DNA of 64,000 bases from Ashinkailepas kermadecensis (taxonomy: Eukaryota; Arthropoda; Thecostraca; Neolepadidae). This document shows positions 47,201 to 60,500 of this stretch, piece after piece. The position numbers and the translations under genes were made by a program. The DNA is taken from contig JAOTOM010005136.1 in NCBI GenBank assembly GCA_034440615.1, forward strand, positions 951,001-1,015,000. The letters are read 5' to 3'. Position 1 is the first letter of the stretch, and each line of letters begins with the position of its first letter. The notes under the pieces were generated by a model that saw only the letters and a list, made by a program, of their open reading frames with translations, made no database searches and had not been told where the DNA came from.

Positions 47201-50200
47201 AATTTGATTCGCAAAAACATCCCGCGGTTGTTGTATCCAACGTTCCGTTGAAGATACCAGAAAAAGTTAGAATGCCGACAGTTACCTTGTTGCCTCACCA
47301 TCTCCCCAGCTGACATTTTCATCAAAGGCTTGCCCATTAGTTCGTCGGCCGGCGAACAGACGGTAAGCCAGTGACACCGACGCATCACATCAGCGCCTTG
47401 TTTGATGGCATCACACAACTCGTCCACCTAAGCCTGGCCTAGTGCCGAGCTGCCGTCGTGCTACCGTGTAGTTAATGTAACCAGGCCACCACGCAGCCTA
47501 TTTCCGAGCTGTGTCAAATAACAGGAGCCCTGATGAGCGGTGTTGGCCTGGAAAGTCCGGTCCGATGGATCGATGCCGGTCCAGCGCGTGCACCAGGCGC
47601 ACCGGTTCGCTCCAGTGACCTTTGCTGATTCGACCTGCGGCCATTTCCCTGTTAGTCGAGGGTGACCTTGGACTGGCTAACAGATCGATGGAGCCGATAT
47701 CGGCCGCGACATCTCATTGGACGTCGACCACATGAGCAGGTGCAGGTAGGTCATCTGACTAAATGTAGGCCGCGCGACAGGTGTAGGTAATCTGAGCAGG
47801 TGTGGGTCATCTGCTGAGGTGTGGACCATATGAGCAGGTGTAGGTCATCTGACTAAATGTAGGCCGCGCGACAGGTGTAGGTAATCAGAGCAGGTGTGGG
47901 TCATCTGATGAGGTGTGGACCATATGAGCAGGTGTAGGTCATCTGACTACATTGTAGGCCGCGAGGTGTAGTTGAGCAGGTGCGGGGGTCATCTGATGAG
48001 TTGGAGGAGCAGGTGTAGGTCATCTGACTACATTGTAGGCCGCGCGACAGGTGTAGGTAATCAGATCAGGTGTGGGTCATCTGATGAGTTGTGGACCATA
48101 TGAGCAGGTGCAGGCCATAAAAAGTAGGCCGCGCGACAGGTGTAGGTAATCAGATCAGGTGTGGGTCATCTGATGAGTTGTGGACCATATGAGCGGGTGT
48201 AGGTCATCTGATGAGTTGTGGACCATATGAGCGGGTGTAGGTCATCTGATGAGTTGTGGACCACATGAGCGGGTGTAGGTCATCTGATGAGTTGTGGACC
48301 ACATGAGCGGGTGTAGGTCATCTGATGAGTTGTGGACCACATGAGCGGGTGTAGGTCATCTGATCAGGTGACGCCATTTGAGGGCGTATACAGTGTCAGG
48401 CCAGGCCGGTACCTCCTGGTCGGCGGATCAGCGCCGGCTGCTGATATGCCGCTGTTCAAAGCAGCGCCCCTGACGTGGCTGGGTGGCCGACCTTGGCATG
48501 CTCAGTTGGCGCTGGTCACTGCTGCAGCTGCAGTGACGGCCAGTGACGACCAGTGACAACCAGTGACGACCAGTGACGATCAGTGACGACCAGTGACGAC
48601 CAGCAGCGAACGCGCCGCATGTCCACTGCACCTCTCAACTGACCTCGCTTGATGTGTAAACAGATGTTGGAAACTTCATGTGCATTCGGGACCGCTCAGG
48701 TACAACGGCATGACATTCGGGACCGCTCAGGTACAACGGCATGACATTCGGGACCGCTCAGGTACAACGGCATGACATTCGGGACCGCTCAGGTACAACG
48801 GCATGACATTCGGGACCGCTCAGGTACAACGGCATGACATTCGGGACCGCTCAGGCACAACGGCATGACATTCGGGACCGCTCAGGTACAACGGCATGAC
48901 ATTCGGGACCGCTCAGGTACAACGGCATGACATTCGGGACCGCTCAGGTACAACGGCATGACATTCGGGACCGCTCAGGTACAACGGCATGACATTCGGG
49001 ACCGCTCAGGTACAACGGCATGACATTCGGGACCGCTCAGGTACAACGGCATGACATTCGGGACCGCTCAGGTACAACGGCATGACATTCGGGACCGCTC
49101 AGGTACAACGGCATGACATTCGGGACCGCTCAGGTACAACGGCATGACATTCGGGACCGCTCAGGTAAACGGCATGACATTCGGGACCGCTCAGGTACAA
49201 CGGCATGACATTCGGGACCGCTCAGGTACAACGGCATGACATTCGGGACCGCTCAGGTACAACCGGCATGACATTCGGGACCGCTCAGGTACAACGGCAT
49301 GACATTCGGGACCGCTCAGGTACAACGGCATGACATTCGGGACCGCTCAGGTACAACGGCATGACATTCGGGACCGCTCAGGTACAACGGCATGACATTC
49401 GGGACCGCTCAGGTACAACGGCATGACATTCGGGACCGCTCAGGTACAACGGCATGACATTCGGGACCGCTCAGGTACAACGGCATGACATTCGGGACCG
49501 CTCAGGTACAACGGCATGACATTCGGGACCGCTCAGGTACAACGGCATGACATTCGGGACCGCTCAGGCACAACGGCATGACATTCGGGACCGCTCAGGT
49601 ACAACGGCATGACATTCGGGACCGCTCAGGTACAACGGCATGACATTCGGGACCGCTCAGGTACAACGGCATGACATTCGGGACCGCTCAGGCACAACGG
49701 CATGACATTCGGGACCGCTCAGGTACAACGGCATGACACCACCCGCTCAGAGTTCGGAACGTACCTGAAATGTCTGTCCGTTTATATCGGACGTATATAT
49801 ACGTGTATATCGGAAGCGGTCTGAAATGTCTGTCCGTTTTTGTCCCACGGTGAGCATAGTGAACGAACAGACGAAAATACAACCACAGAGTATTTGCAGA
49901 GCTCTTCACCTCTGTCACAGCTACACTCGCCCTTGCGCACTTCTTAATCTCCAACCAATATCCAAGCCTGACAACTTATCCAAGCGAACAGAGCTACTTG
50001 GCGTTTTTACCATTGTCATGTGAAGGGCTGTCCATAAATTACGAAATGCTCGGGGGGAGGGGCATGCATTGGAAAATGCTGTCATACGCGAGATGGAGGT
50101 AAGACAGAGCGCTACGTAGCCCCGATGCGTCAAATGGAAAATGCAGAAACTGATCGCACAGAAAGCTGCAGGACAAAGCGCAGTTTGTGGGCATGCATTT

Positions 50201-53200
50201 GTTCAGTGTTATGATCTGACGTACGTTTAAAAAAAAAATCAGCCAAAGAGCCTGAAGGGAAGGCTGCCGTCAGATATTGGCAGCTTCAGCTGAACAGGAC
50301 ACCAAGCCTCTCGGTTAACTGGACTCCGGCAGCAACGCCTCAAAAGTCTGGGCAGCGTCGGACTTGAAACGCGCCTCCGCAGCGGGAGGTGAGTTCGAGT
50401 CCCACATGACGCTCATTGTGGCCCGCTATGTTCAGCTAGGAACCGAGCAGGAACGGCCTCGGCTACCTGGACCGTGTTGGTGCACTGGCGGCACGCTTAA
50501 TTTCCGGTGAGTACTTTGTCGTCGAACTGGAGTTTCCCGATCGGCTGATGGGTTCAGAGTCGATGCAACGAGTAGCTTTCAGTATCAGCTTTTTTCGCGC
50601 AAAGCCACCACATCACACAGTCGGTTCAAAGTTAAAGAAAATGCCAAGCATCAACGTGCAGGTTAATGTGGTATGTACAAATCTATCGACGTGTGATTTG
50701 ATATCTTCCCGTTGGTTGCGATACAATTATTTGAGGCGACTCCCATCCGCCCTCGAAGGTTAAGTATGAAACATTTAGCTTGCAACTCAAATCCCAGGAT
50801 CAAATCACCTGCATGGATTAAATTGCATATTGTATAATATTCACCTCCATATTTGGAAGATAAAGTCTGCATTAATGGCCACAATGTGGATTAACCGAAA
50901 CTATTTTATCATTACACGAACGCCTCTTTCATGCTATGAATTGGTATGAACACGGATTTTTGGAGCTTCCGATGTACATCCGACATTCAAGGTGGTTCTA
51001 TATCGATTATAAATTCACGCTTCGCTGCGTACATAACCTTGGCATGAGGTTAAGATCACATCAGGTCAACATTACTTTTTGACGTATCAGTCCATCAGAT
51101 ACATTTGCTGAGTTCAACGTACATGAATGGGAGAGCCTAAATGTCAGCAAGGTTGATTATATACATCGGATGAAACATCTAAATAATAATGGAGACAATT
51201 TTTTACTTCACGCATGCTATTGTTATGTTTGGGAAGCAACGACGACGCATTTCATCATCATGATCATCAGATACAAATACAAACGTTTGGCATAAGATGA
51301 CCTTGAATGGTGCTATGCGTTGGTCCAACGTCTACCCAGCTCATGCCTAAATAATGCGCTCAATGACAATAGCCTCCTCTAGTCGTTCCAAAACGGGAAT
51401 ATTGGTAATACGAGCGAGAGTACCACCAATTCAGAATATACGTTGGCACCTGTAGCAATTGGCTTAGCATGATAAGTGGAAACAGCAAGAGCCGTCCGAA
51501 TTTCTGAAAATTGCAACTTAGTTGTCACAGTTTCCGTATTCACTACTTGCGGCCCTAAAGCGTTGCCGGGAGAAGCCGGTTTAGACAGTCTGCCTGTCCC
51601 AGCCCACACGTTACCGTGCCCTCTCACACCCTCACGCTCTTACAATGCCTGCCGGGATCTGCATTGCTCGTCATCCCCAAATTGTCTGGTGTTATTTGAA
51701 TACCAAATAAAGCTCTCATCTTTTGCACCGGCAAAATGGGATGAGTTCTTGCACAACATCACTCAGACAACCCTACACCAAACCAAACTGATGAAACTTC
51801 CATCTCAATTTAATCTTAAGCTAAATTTCGATATCAAAACAAAAGTAAAAGCATTTGGAAGCCAAAATGTCCTGTCTGTGTGTAGATATCCGATGTCCAG
51901 TCAAAGCAATGGTGAAGCGGTGCATTTAATCCTTACTCTGCTCAGACCACGACACTTCAAACGTCACACCCAGTAACGATTACACACAACGCCAAATAAA
52001 TAGCATGTGGCGGAATATGTACCTTTGGTATACGTTTGGGAAAACCTAACAAGTGCTCTCAAGCTAGTGAGGATACGCGAAACATACATCACGGAAACCT
52101 CGGCAAGTGCCACCTACATCACCGAAGGAGGGATGGGGGGCTAGTGTACTCACGTCACCAAACGCCTCAGTGCCGCCGAGAATGCCGCCGCACGCCCTGG
52201 CGATCTCGCCGCAGAAGATTGGCTTGCCGTCCAATGTCATCTCCACGTGTCGGGCACCACGGAACGAGTGACAGCGGGATTTGTTGTAGTTCTGCCGCCG
52301 ACAAGTTCACAATTAGTGCAAGTCAGAGACGGCGCTTGCTTGTTGATCCTTCACCAGTTCCAATACTTAACCAACATTCAGGCTAGAGTGTGGTAGCGGG
52401 AGTATATTTTAACTCCACCTACCATGACCACTCCAGAACAAATCGTATGATATTTCAAGCGCTAATCATAATCGAAAACGCACCATAACTTCAACGCAAT
52501 AATTTTAGCGCACCATTACTTCTCTTCATAACGCAAGATAACTTCAAAATGCATGCTAGTGGCACTAAGTCATACCATCACCAACCAACACAGGGTCACG
52601 TTGGCTACATTCAATTCTACATTGCATGTCAATGAAATCATTCCACTTAATTTGGAATCTGTTGCAGCCCACAGAACGGATATCAAGTGTGATTCCAAGC
52701 TTATGTTCCATCTAATACGGACTCAAGTAAGATGAATAAATAATAGAAACACAAACAACAACAACAAACATAGCAATACAAACAGACGCAACAGAGGGAA
52801 ACCGTGTGCTTGATTTATTTATTCGTCCGGTTTATGCGCGAATTTACCTAACGTTATGCCTCACATTGATACCTTGTGGCCATAAAGTGCTATAAAAGTA
52901 CACAACCACTGGGTGCCACTCGCACATCCAGACCTCAGACTTACCTGAACGGATCGCAACGCGTCAAACACCACCCACTTACGTCCGTTCTCCGGCTCGC
53001 CCAACTCCAGGGAGCAAAACGACCGCCGACACCGCGGCGACTCGACCCCACGTGCGCCGCTCTGCTCACCCAGACGCGCAGCATGGCCAGCTGGCAGACG
53101 GAGGCGAACACGACGCGCACCGTGTGGTCCGAGCCGGGCGTGAACGGCGCCAGCCAGAGGTGCATGTCGTCGCGGGTGCGGTACACGCCGTCGATCAGGT

Positions 53201-56200
53201 TGGTGACGACGCGCGGGTCGCCGCTGTACTCGTCCAGCACGTTGATATCGGTCGGCTCGGCGCCGATCTGCCGACCACAGGACGGTGTTGGTGACGCTGG
53301 TCTGTCGGTCACGGGACGGTGTTGGTCACGCTGGTCTGTCGGTCACGGGACGGTGTTGGTCACGCTGGTCTGTCAGTGACAGGACGGTGTTGGTCACGCT
53401 GGTCTGTCAGTGACAGGACGGTGTTGGTCACGCTGGTCTGTCAGTGACAGGACGGTGTTGGTCACGCTGGTCTGTCAGTGACAGGACGGTGTTGGTCACG
53501 CTGGTCTGTCAGTGACAGGACGGTGTTGGTCACGCTGGTCTGTCAGTGACAGGACGGTGTTGGTCACGCTGGTCTGTCAGTGACAGGACGGTGTTGGTCA
53601 CGCTGGTCTGTCAGTGACAGGACGGTGTTGGTCACGCTGGTCTGTCAGTGACAGGACGGTGTTGGTCACGCTGGTTTGTTGGTCACGGGACAGTGTTGGT
53701 TACGCTGGTCTGTCAGTGACAGGACGGCGTTGGTCATGCTGGTCTGTCAGTGACAGGACGGTGTTGGTCACGCTGGTCTGTCAGTGACAGGACGGTGTTG
53801 GTCACGCTGGTCTGTCAGTGACAGGACGGTGTTGGTCACGCTGGTCTGTTGGTCATGGGACAGTGTTGGTCACGCTGGTCTGCCAGTCATAACATTCTAT
53901 CGGGTATTCAAGTACAGAGTCAGGCCTTGTCCTGGCCTGACCCGCAACCTGTGCTTCAAATGGACCTTGAGGTATGGACCTTGAGGACCTTGCATATGTA
54001 AAGCACAGAGTAATGCCCTGATACTAATTCAAATTGAATATATATTGTAGTTTACTAAGCATTTGCGATGAAATTGTGACAAGTCTCGATTTTGTTGAAA
54101 ATTTGACCTTGTACCTAATCTGAAAGGTCACCTATTAGTCTGAGGTGTCAATTCGGTATTAATCGCGAGATATTATCCATCCCACACTTCCGTTTCTATT
54201 TCGTCTCTCTAGCACGGTTCGTGTGGCAAAGCTAGTGGGAGGTTGCACTTCCCCCCCCCCCCCCACCCCCCCACACTGGCGAAGGTGTCGAAATGCCGCA
54301 CATGTACGAAGGTTAAGCTTCTGATATTTCGGTCCACTTCTGAATCTGTGTTCTGCCATCGAACATAGACGATAAGCTTGACAAAATGGATACAACCACA
54401 GCCATCAAGATGCCTGACGCCTGACCGTGAGTCGCCGTCCCATCGGTTGCATATTGATTAGAATCTCACATGGTCGTCCTCACCACCGACCTTTTCCCTG
54501 GCGACCTAGCCAGTGACCTTACCCCAGAGGACCTCACCAGTGCCCCGATCGTTTGTTGGGTGATTCTCGACGCACTTTATGCACGATCATGGCTAATGGC
54601 GCCGCCCACACTGTTTCGCCGGTGGGCCGCCGGATTGGGAAATATTCCGCGTGGTGCGAGTGTTGAACCCGGGACCTTTGGTACCCAGAGCTCACCACCT
54701 TAACCACTCAGCCCCCCCCCCTAATCCTCCCCCTACTGACCTGATCGACTGCGATAGGTTCGCCGGCTGAGGAGAACATCTCTATGCCATTGAGACCCAC
54801 GTAGTGTTGGTCGCCCCACGTGCTGCGGATATTGATGCAGAGCGTGCGGCCACGAGGCAGCTCGGGGATGAAGAAGTCCTCCTCGTCGGACACCACCCCG
54901 GCGTTCTCATCAACTTGTGGCAGCGTCGCCAGTTTAGCTCCCGGAAATCTGAGAGCATGACACGAAAAAAATAGCATGCGATCCGAACGTTGATAACATA
55001 AACGTGGTGATCAATTAGCCATCTTAGGGCCCGCCAAGTTTCTTCCATGTGATGAAAGAGTCAGAATACTCAGCTTTTGCAAGAGGGTCCGGGTATGATA
55101 TGCTATGTACCTGCACAATTGCTACAAGTTAGGTGTTAATAATGCACACACATTAAGTGAATTACGAATTGCAAATTTTGCGTTAAATCGCTAGGTGAAG
55201 GCGAGTGATTTACCTAGGTGAAAATTTCCACTCACGAGTGGTGTAATTGATTTACCCCGCGCCACATTTCCACCACTTTTGTCTTGCCATAAAAGCATTG
55301 CTTCAACTCATTGGGTACGTTCACAGCAGATAACATCAAGTGCTTGGTAACTATTAACATAGACGCGGTAAGACCGAATGAACTACCTACAAGGAATTGA
55401 CAACTACTAATGAATACATTTAGCAGAAAAATTTGATAATACATCATGGGAGCACGTGGCCCAGTTATCATGGCCCACTTTGAATTTGCATAAACATTGT
55501 TATAATAAACAGTATTTTTCGGTGGCAGCATGCTCAGGAGGGTAACTGATAATGGGACACCGAAATAAACACACATCTCACTAATTTTACCCAAGGATTA
55601 CTACTTGTTTTCGTTCTGGTAATGATATTGCCTTCCAAAAGCAAGGCACTTGCCGGAATTCCAGTATTTACATTAAGTGCTTGCCGGTCGTTGCTTATGT
55701 CCCCTTGCCATCTAATTGATATAACATGCTTTGCTGCCGTTTTCAATATTTTGGATTTTTACGTTGTTACTACTTTTACGTATTGCTATTTTTATTGTTC
55801 GGGGGGGGGGGGGGCATATGGCATTCCGCGAATGATGTGCACCTGATACAGTATCATTGGTTCCCCAGATCGCAACGTCTTTGATCTCTAACCAAAATCT
55901 GAGCAGTGCTGAAAATTTGCGAACCACCACGCCATCGCTGACGTAGACGAAGACGTCACAGCTGACGCGGACACTCACCTGTCCTTGGTGTACATGCTCA
56001 TGATGTCTCCATCCAGCTGCAGGCTGCTGATGCGGCCCCGCTGCTGCCGATTGAACACGGCCAGCTGACACCACGACTCCTCCAGTGAGGTAGACCGGAT
56101 GCCGTTATCTCCGGAGCCCACCACTGAGCACACACGTACGTCAGAGTGCTGTATCCAAAGCCAGCGGCTGCTGTCACTCGCACATTGCCTAGCTAAAGCT

Positions 56201-56419
56201 GCTAACAATGCCGACCATTCGAACAGGCATGAGGCATTTCAGATGAGAAAAACACAGCAAGAGACCTATCATATACCTCCTCTCACCGCGATCACCCCCC
56301 CTTCAAGAAACACGGGCATTAGGTGATGCATTCGGCCAAGCACACGGGACTGGTATGTGGCATTTTGGAATGATTTAAACTAAGCGCATTATTCATACAG
56401 AAAGACACAGAGCGAGAGA

Positions 56420-56481
<62 letters not shown>

Positions 56482-56485
56482 GTGC

Positions 56486-56575
<90 letters not shown>

Positions 56576-57452
56576 CTGTGTGTTTATGTAAGCTTGGTTG
56601 TGTCAATAGGGTAAATTAAATTAAATTTCTCACCGGCGTTGGATATTAACGGAGAAAGAGCGGGCTCCGACGGCATGGTGTCCAGCCAGTCGTCCGGTAT
56701 CACTTTTGGCGAGCTCATGCGCCCGCTGGAAGAATCTTGGAGAGAGAACAACGTCGTTACACCATGGTGATAACTATAGTCAAAACTACCTCAGAGTTGA
56801 CGCGGACTCAACACCAGCCCGTGTATGGTATCACAATAGTACACCAGCCTGCGTATGGTGTCACAGTCGTACACCAGCACGTGTATGGTGTCACAATGGT
56901 ACACCAGCCTGTGCATGGTGGCACAGCAGTGCACCAGCCCATGAATGGTGTCACAATAGTACATCAGCCCGTGTATGATGTCACAATAGTTCACCAGCCC
57001 GTGTTTGGTGTCCCAGTCGCACACCAGCACGTTTATGGTGTCACAATGGTATACCAGCCAGTGTATGGTGTCAAAATAGTGCACAACCCTGTGTAGGGTG
57101 TCACAATAGAGAGCAAGCATTATGTTGCTGGTGTGGAGTATTTGTATAGCACACATGGAAACAGGAAACACACAACCACTTGTGTCACACATTCGCACAT
57201 ACATACACACACAATACGCACCCACACAATACACACCCACACATACGAGCGCAGACACGCACACACATACACAAATATACAAACATGCACGCATATATAA
57301 TAACATACACGCAAACATACACACACACACATACACGCATATATACACACACGTGAAGACACAGAAACCCACAAACATACAAACATATGCATGCACGCAA
57401 GCACACATGCACATATACACACACATACACACACACAAACACACGCACACAA

Positions 57453-57504
<52 letters not shown>

Positions 57505-60500
57505 TAAAGAGAGCGAGCAAGACACACAAACATCATAGTGGCTCCTGGGAGTGATCGATCCAAGACCTGACGTGTTCCTTCCTAGTACTACTCAGCCGTG
57601 TGGTTAACTTTTTCCTCCAGCTTCGTAAAGCTCGGCAGCGACAGTAAAGATTGGCTGTGTGCAGTGAGCGAGCACATCCGTCCTGCTATTATGGACGTGC
57701 ACACATACGGTGGTTGCATGGCCGACACAGTCGATGAGCCCCGAAACTCCAACACATACCCGTGGGTGCAGTCGGTGCGGGGTTTCGAATCGAGCGTGGG
57801 CGCAATTGTTTCGGGGTTTCGAATCGGAGCGTGGGTGTAGTCGGTCTGGGTTTCGAATCGAGCGTGGGTGCAATTGTTCCGGGGTTTCGAATCGAGCGTC
57901 GGTGCAATTGTTCCGGGGTTTCGAATCGGAGCGTGAGTGTAGTCTGTCCTCGGTTTGAATCGAAGCAAGCCCCGCCATTGTTCTGGCGGTATATACCGAT
58001 GATTCATATTCGGCGGGCTGTTTGTTTCCATGACCGGACCTCGTCAAATTGAGAAAACCGACTTCAAAGGGCTTTCATCCGTTGTTCGCGTAGGAGTGTA
58101 GTTGACTCACCTGACAAGAAGTACCGGTGTTGGTGCCGTGGGGTAGTTGACTCACCTGACGAGGAAGTACCGGTGTTGGTGTAGGAGTGTAGTTGACTCA
58201 CCTGACAAGAAGTGCCGGTGTTGGTGCCGTGGGGTAGTTGACTCACCTGACGAGGCAGTACCGGTGTTGGTGCCGTGGGGTAGTTGACTCACCTGACGAG
58301 GCAGTACCGGTGTTGCTGTAGGGGTGTAGTTGACTCACCTGACGAGGCAGTACCGGTGTTGGTACCGTGGGGTAGTTGACTCACCTGACGAGGCAGTACC
58401 GGTGTTGGTGTAGTGGGTGTAGTTGACTCACCTGACGAGGCAGTACCGGTGTTGGTGCCGTGGGGTAGTTGACTCACCTGACGAGGCAGTACCGGTGTTG
58501 GTGCCGTGGGGTAGTTGACTCACCTGACGAGGCAGTACCGGTGTTGGTGACGTGGGGTAGTTGACTCACCTGACGAGGCAGTATCGGTGTTGGTGCCGTG
58601 GGGTAGTTGACTCACCTTGCGTGGCAGTACCGGTGTTGGGGCCGTGGGGTAGTTGACTCACCTTGCGAGGCAGTACCGGTGTTGGTGTCGTGGGGTAGTT
58701 GACTGACCTGACGAGGCAGTACCAGTGTTGGTGCCGTGGGGTAGTTGACTCACCTTGCGAGGCAGTACCGGTGTTGGTGTCGTGGGGTAGTTGACTGACC
58801 TGACGAGGCAGTACCAGTGTTGGTGCCGTGGGGTAGTTGACTCACCTTGCGAGGCAGTACCGGTGTTGGTGCCGTGGGGTAGTTGACTCACCTTGCGAGG
58901 CAGTACCGGTGTTGGTGTCGTGGGGTAGTTGACTGACCTGACGAGGCAGTAACAGTGTTGGTGCCGTGGAGTAGTTGACTCACCTTGCGAGGCAGTACCG
59001 GTGTTGGTGCCGTGGGGTAGTTGACTCACCTGACGAGGCAGTACCGGTGTTGGTGTCGTGGGGTAGTTGACTGACCTGACGAGGCAGTACCAGTGTTGGT
59101 GCCGTGGGGTAGTTGATTCACCTTGCGAGGCAGTACCGGTGTTGGTGCCGTGGGGTAGTTGACTCACCTGACGAGGCAGTACCGGTGTTGCGCGAGCTGT
59201 CTGGTGTTTTCGGAGTACCTATCGCACGTCGGCCATACCTGGCCGAGCCTTCTCTGCGCGGTCTGTCAGCCTCCAGTCCGTCCTCACACCGACCGTCACT
59301 GCAACCGCAACATCGTATAGCACAACAACACAACCGCAAAATTGTACAACACCACAGCAAAACATCAATATTGTACGACACAACACACAACCGCAACAAT
59401 GTACAACACAGCAATACAACATAAACATTGTACGACACAACACACAACCACAGCATTGTGCAATACAACAACACAACCGCAACACTGTACAACAGAAAAA
59501 TGCAGCGGCAACAATGTGCAACACAGCAACCCAACCTCAACATTGTACGACGCAACACACCACCACAACACTGCACAGCACAACAACACAAATACAACAC
59601 TGCTTAGCACAGCAACACAACCACAACGCTTCATGATACAACAACACAACAGCAACACGCACGAAACCGCACACAACCACAATGCATCGCAGTACAACAC
59701 AACTGCTACACTATAGGACATAAGAACATAACCGCAACGCTACACAACACAACATAATGCAACGTAGCAGCCATGTTCACTAACATAGTGGTTAATACTG
59801 GACAGGGTAAGAACACTCAACAAACATCACCACACACAGCACACTAGCACATTAGTCACAGCAATGTCAGATATTGCAACAATAGAATCCAACACAACAA
59901 CACAAAATAAGAACTGAAACGCCGAGGATTCTAACAACAATAGTATCAAAGACAGTCGCAAGACAGGTAGACTACGCAACGATACTGGGCAGCGCTGCAC
60001 AAGATGTCACAGCAACACAAGGCACAGCAAATACTTTACACTTGCACTACAACAGCGCTTGACAGCATTACAACACCAGAGAAAAAAACAGCAGCAAGAG
60101 ACCGCACACAAGTGTAGCTACCACCGCAACATAAGCATACGCAGGACCAACTCTCTTCAGCTCACCAAATTTAGAAAACTCCTGGTCTGGTAACTGTTGT
60201 AAGCCCCCATTTATCTCTCAACAAATTGCTTCCAGTATTGGCGGAAAATGCGGAACTTGTCTTTCGAACAAAGTCATGTTTGCAGGACATGGTCCGCCCT
60301 CCCACACCACACCCACTCGAATCAGATTCGAAAACCAGAAAGCACACCAGAACCAGTAGACATAACAACCAGTACCAAACGCTAAACGCCCAACAACACA
60401 CACAGAGCATAACAACACTTGGCAACCGAACAACAATTGTAGACGCGGCAATGCCAGACAAAGCAATCCCTGTACTAAGCACAGCAACTATAAACAACCA

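Noticed and set aside
48680..49737. CRISPR-like direct repeats
   Set aside because: 31-bp units are contiguous without spacers, and the context is a eukaryotic intron.
50360..50412. Functional tRNA-Ser gene
   Set aside because: The 5' half and acceptor stem are not recognisable; at most a tRNA-derived repeat.
51476..51976. 166-codon plus-strand frame in intron 7
   Set aside because: No recognised domain, no splice context, antisense to the gene; probably chance.
57120..57563. Cys/Val-rich frames in the CA repeat (both strands)
   Set aside because: Pure products of the (CA)n/(TG)n microsatellite.
57588..58031. Possible exon between exons 2 and 3 ending at CACGG|GTATGTG
   Set aside because: The frame consists mostly of repeat units and no acceptor is convincing. 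Kept only as an open possibility for the long form of exon 2.
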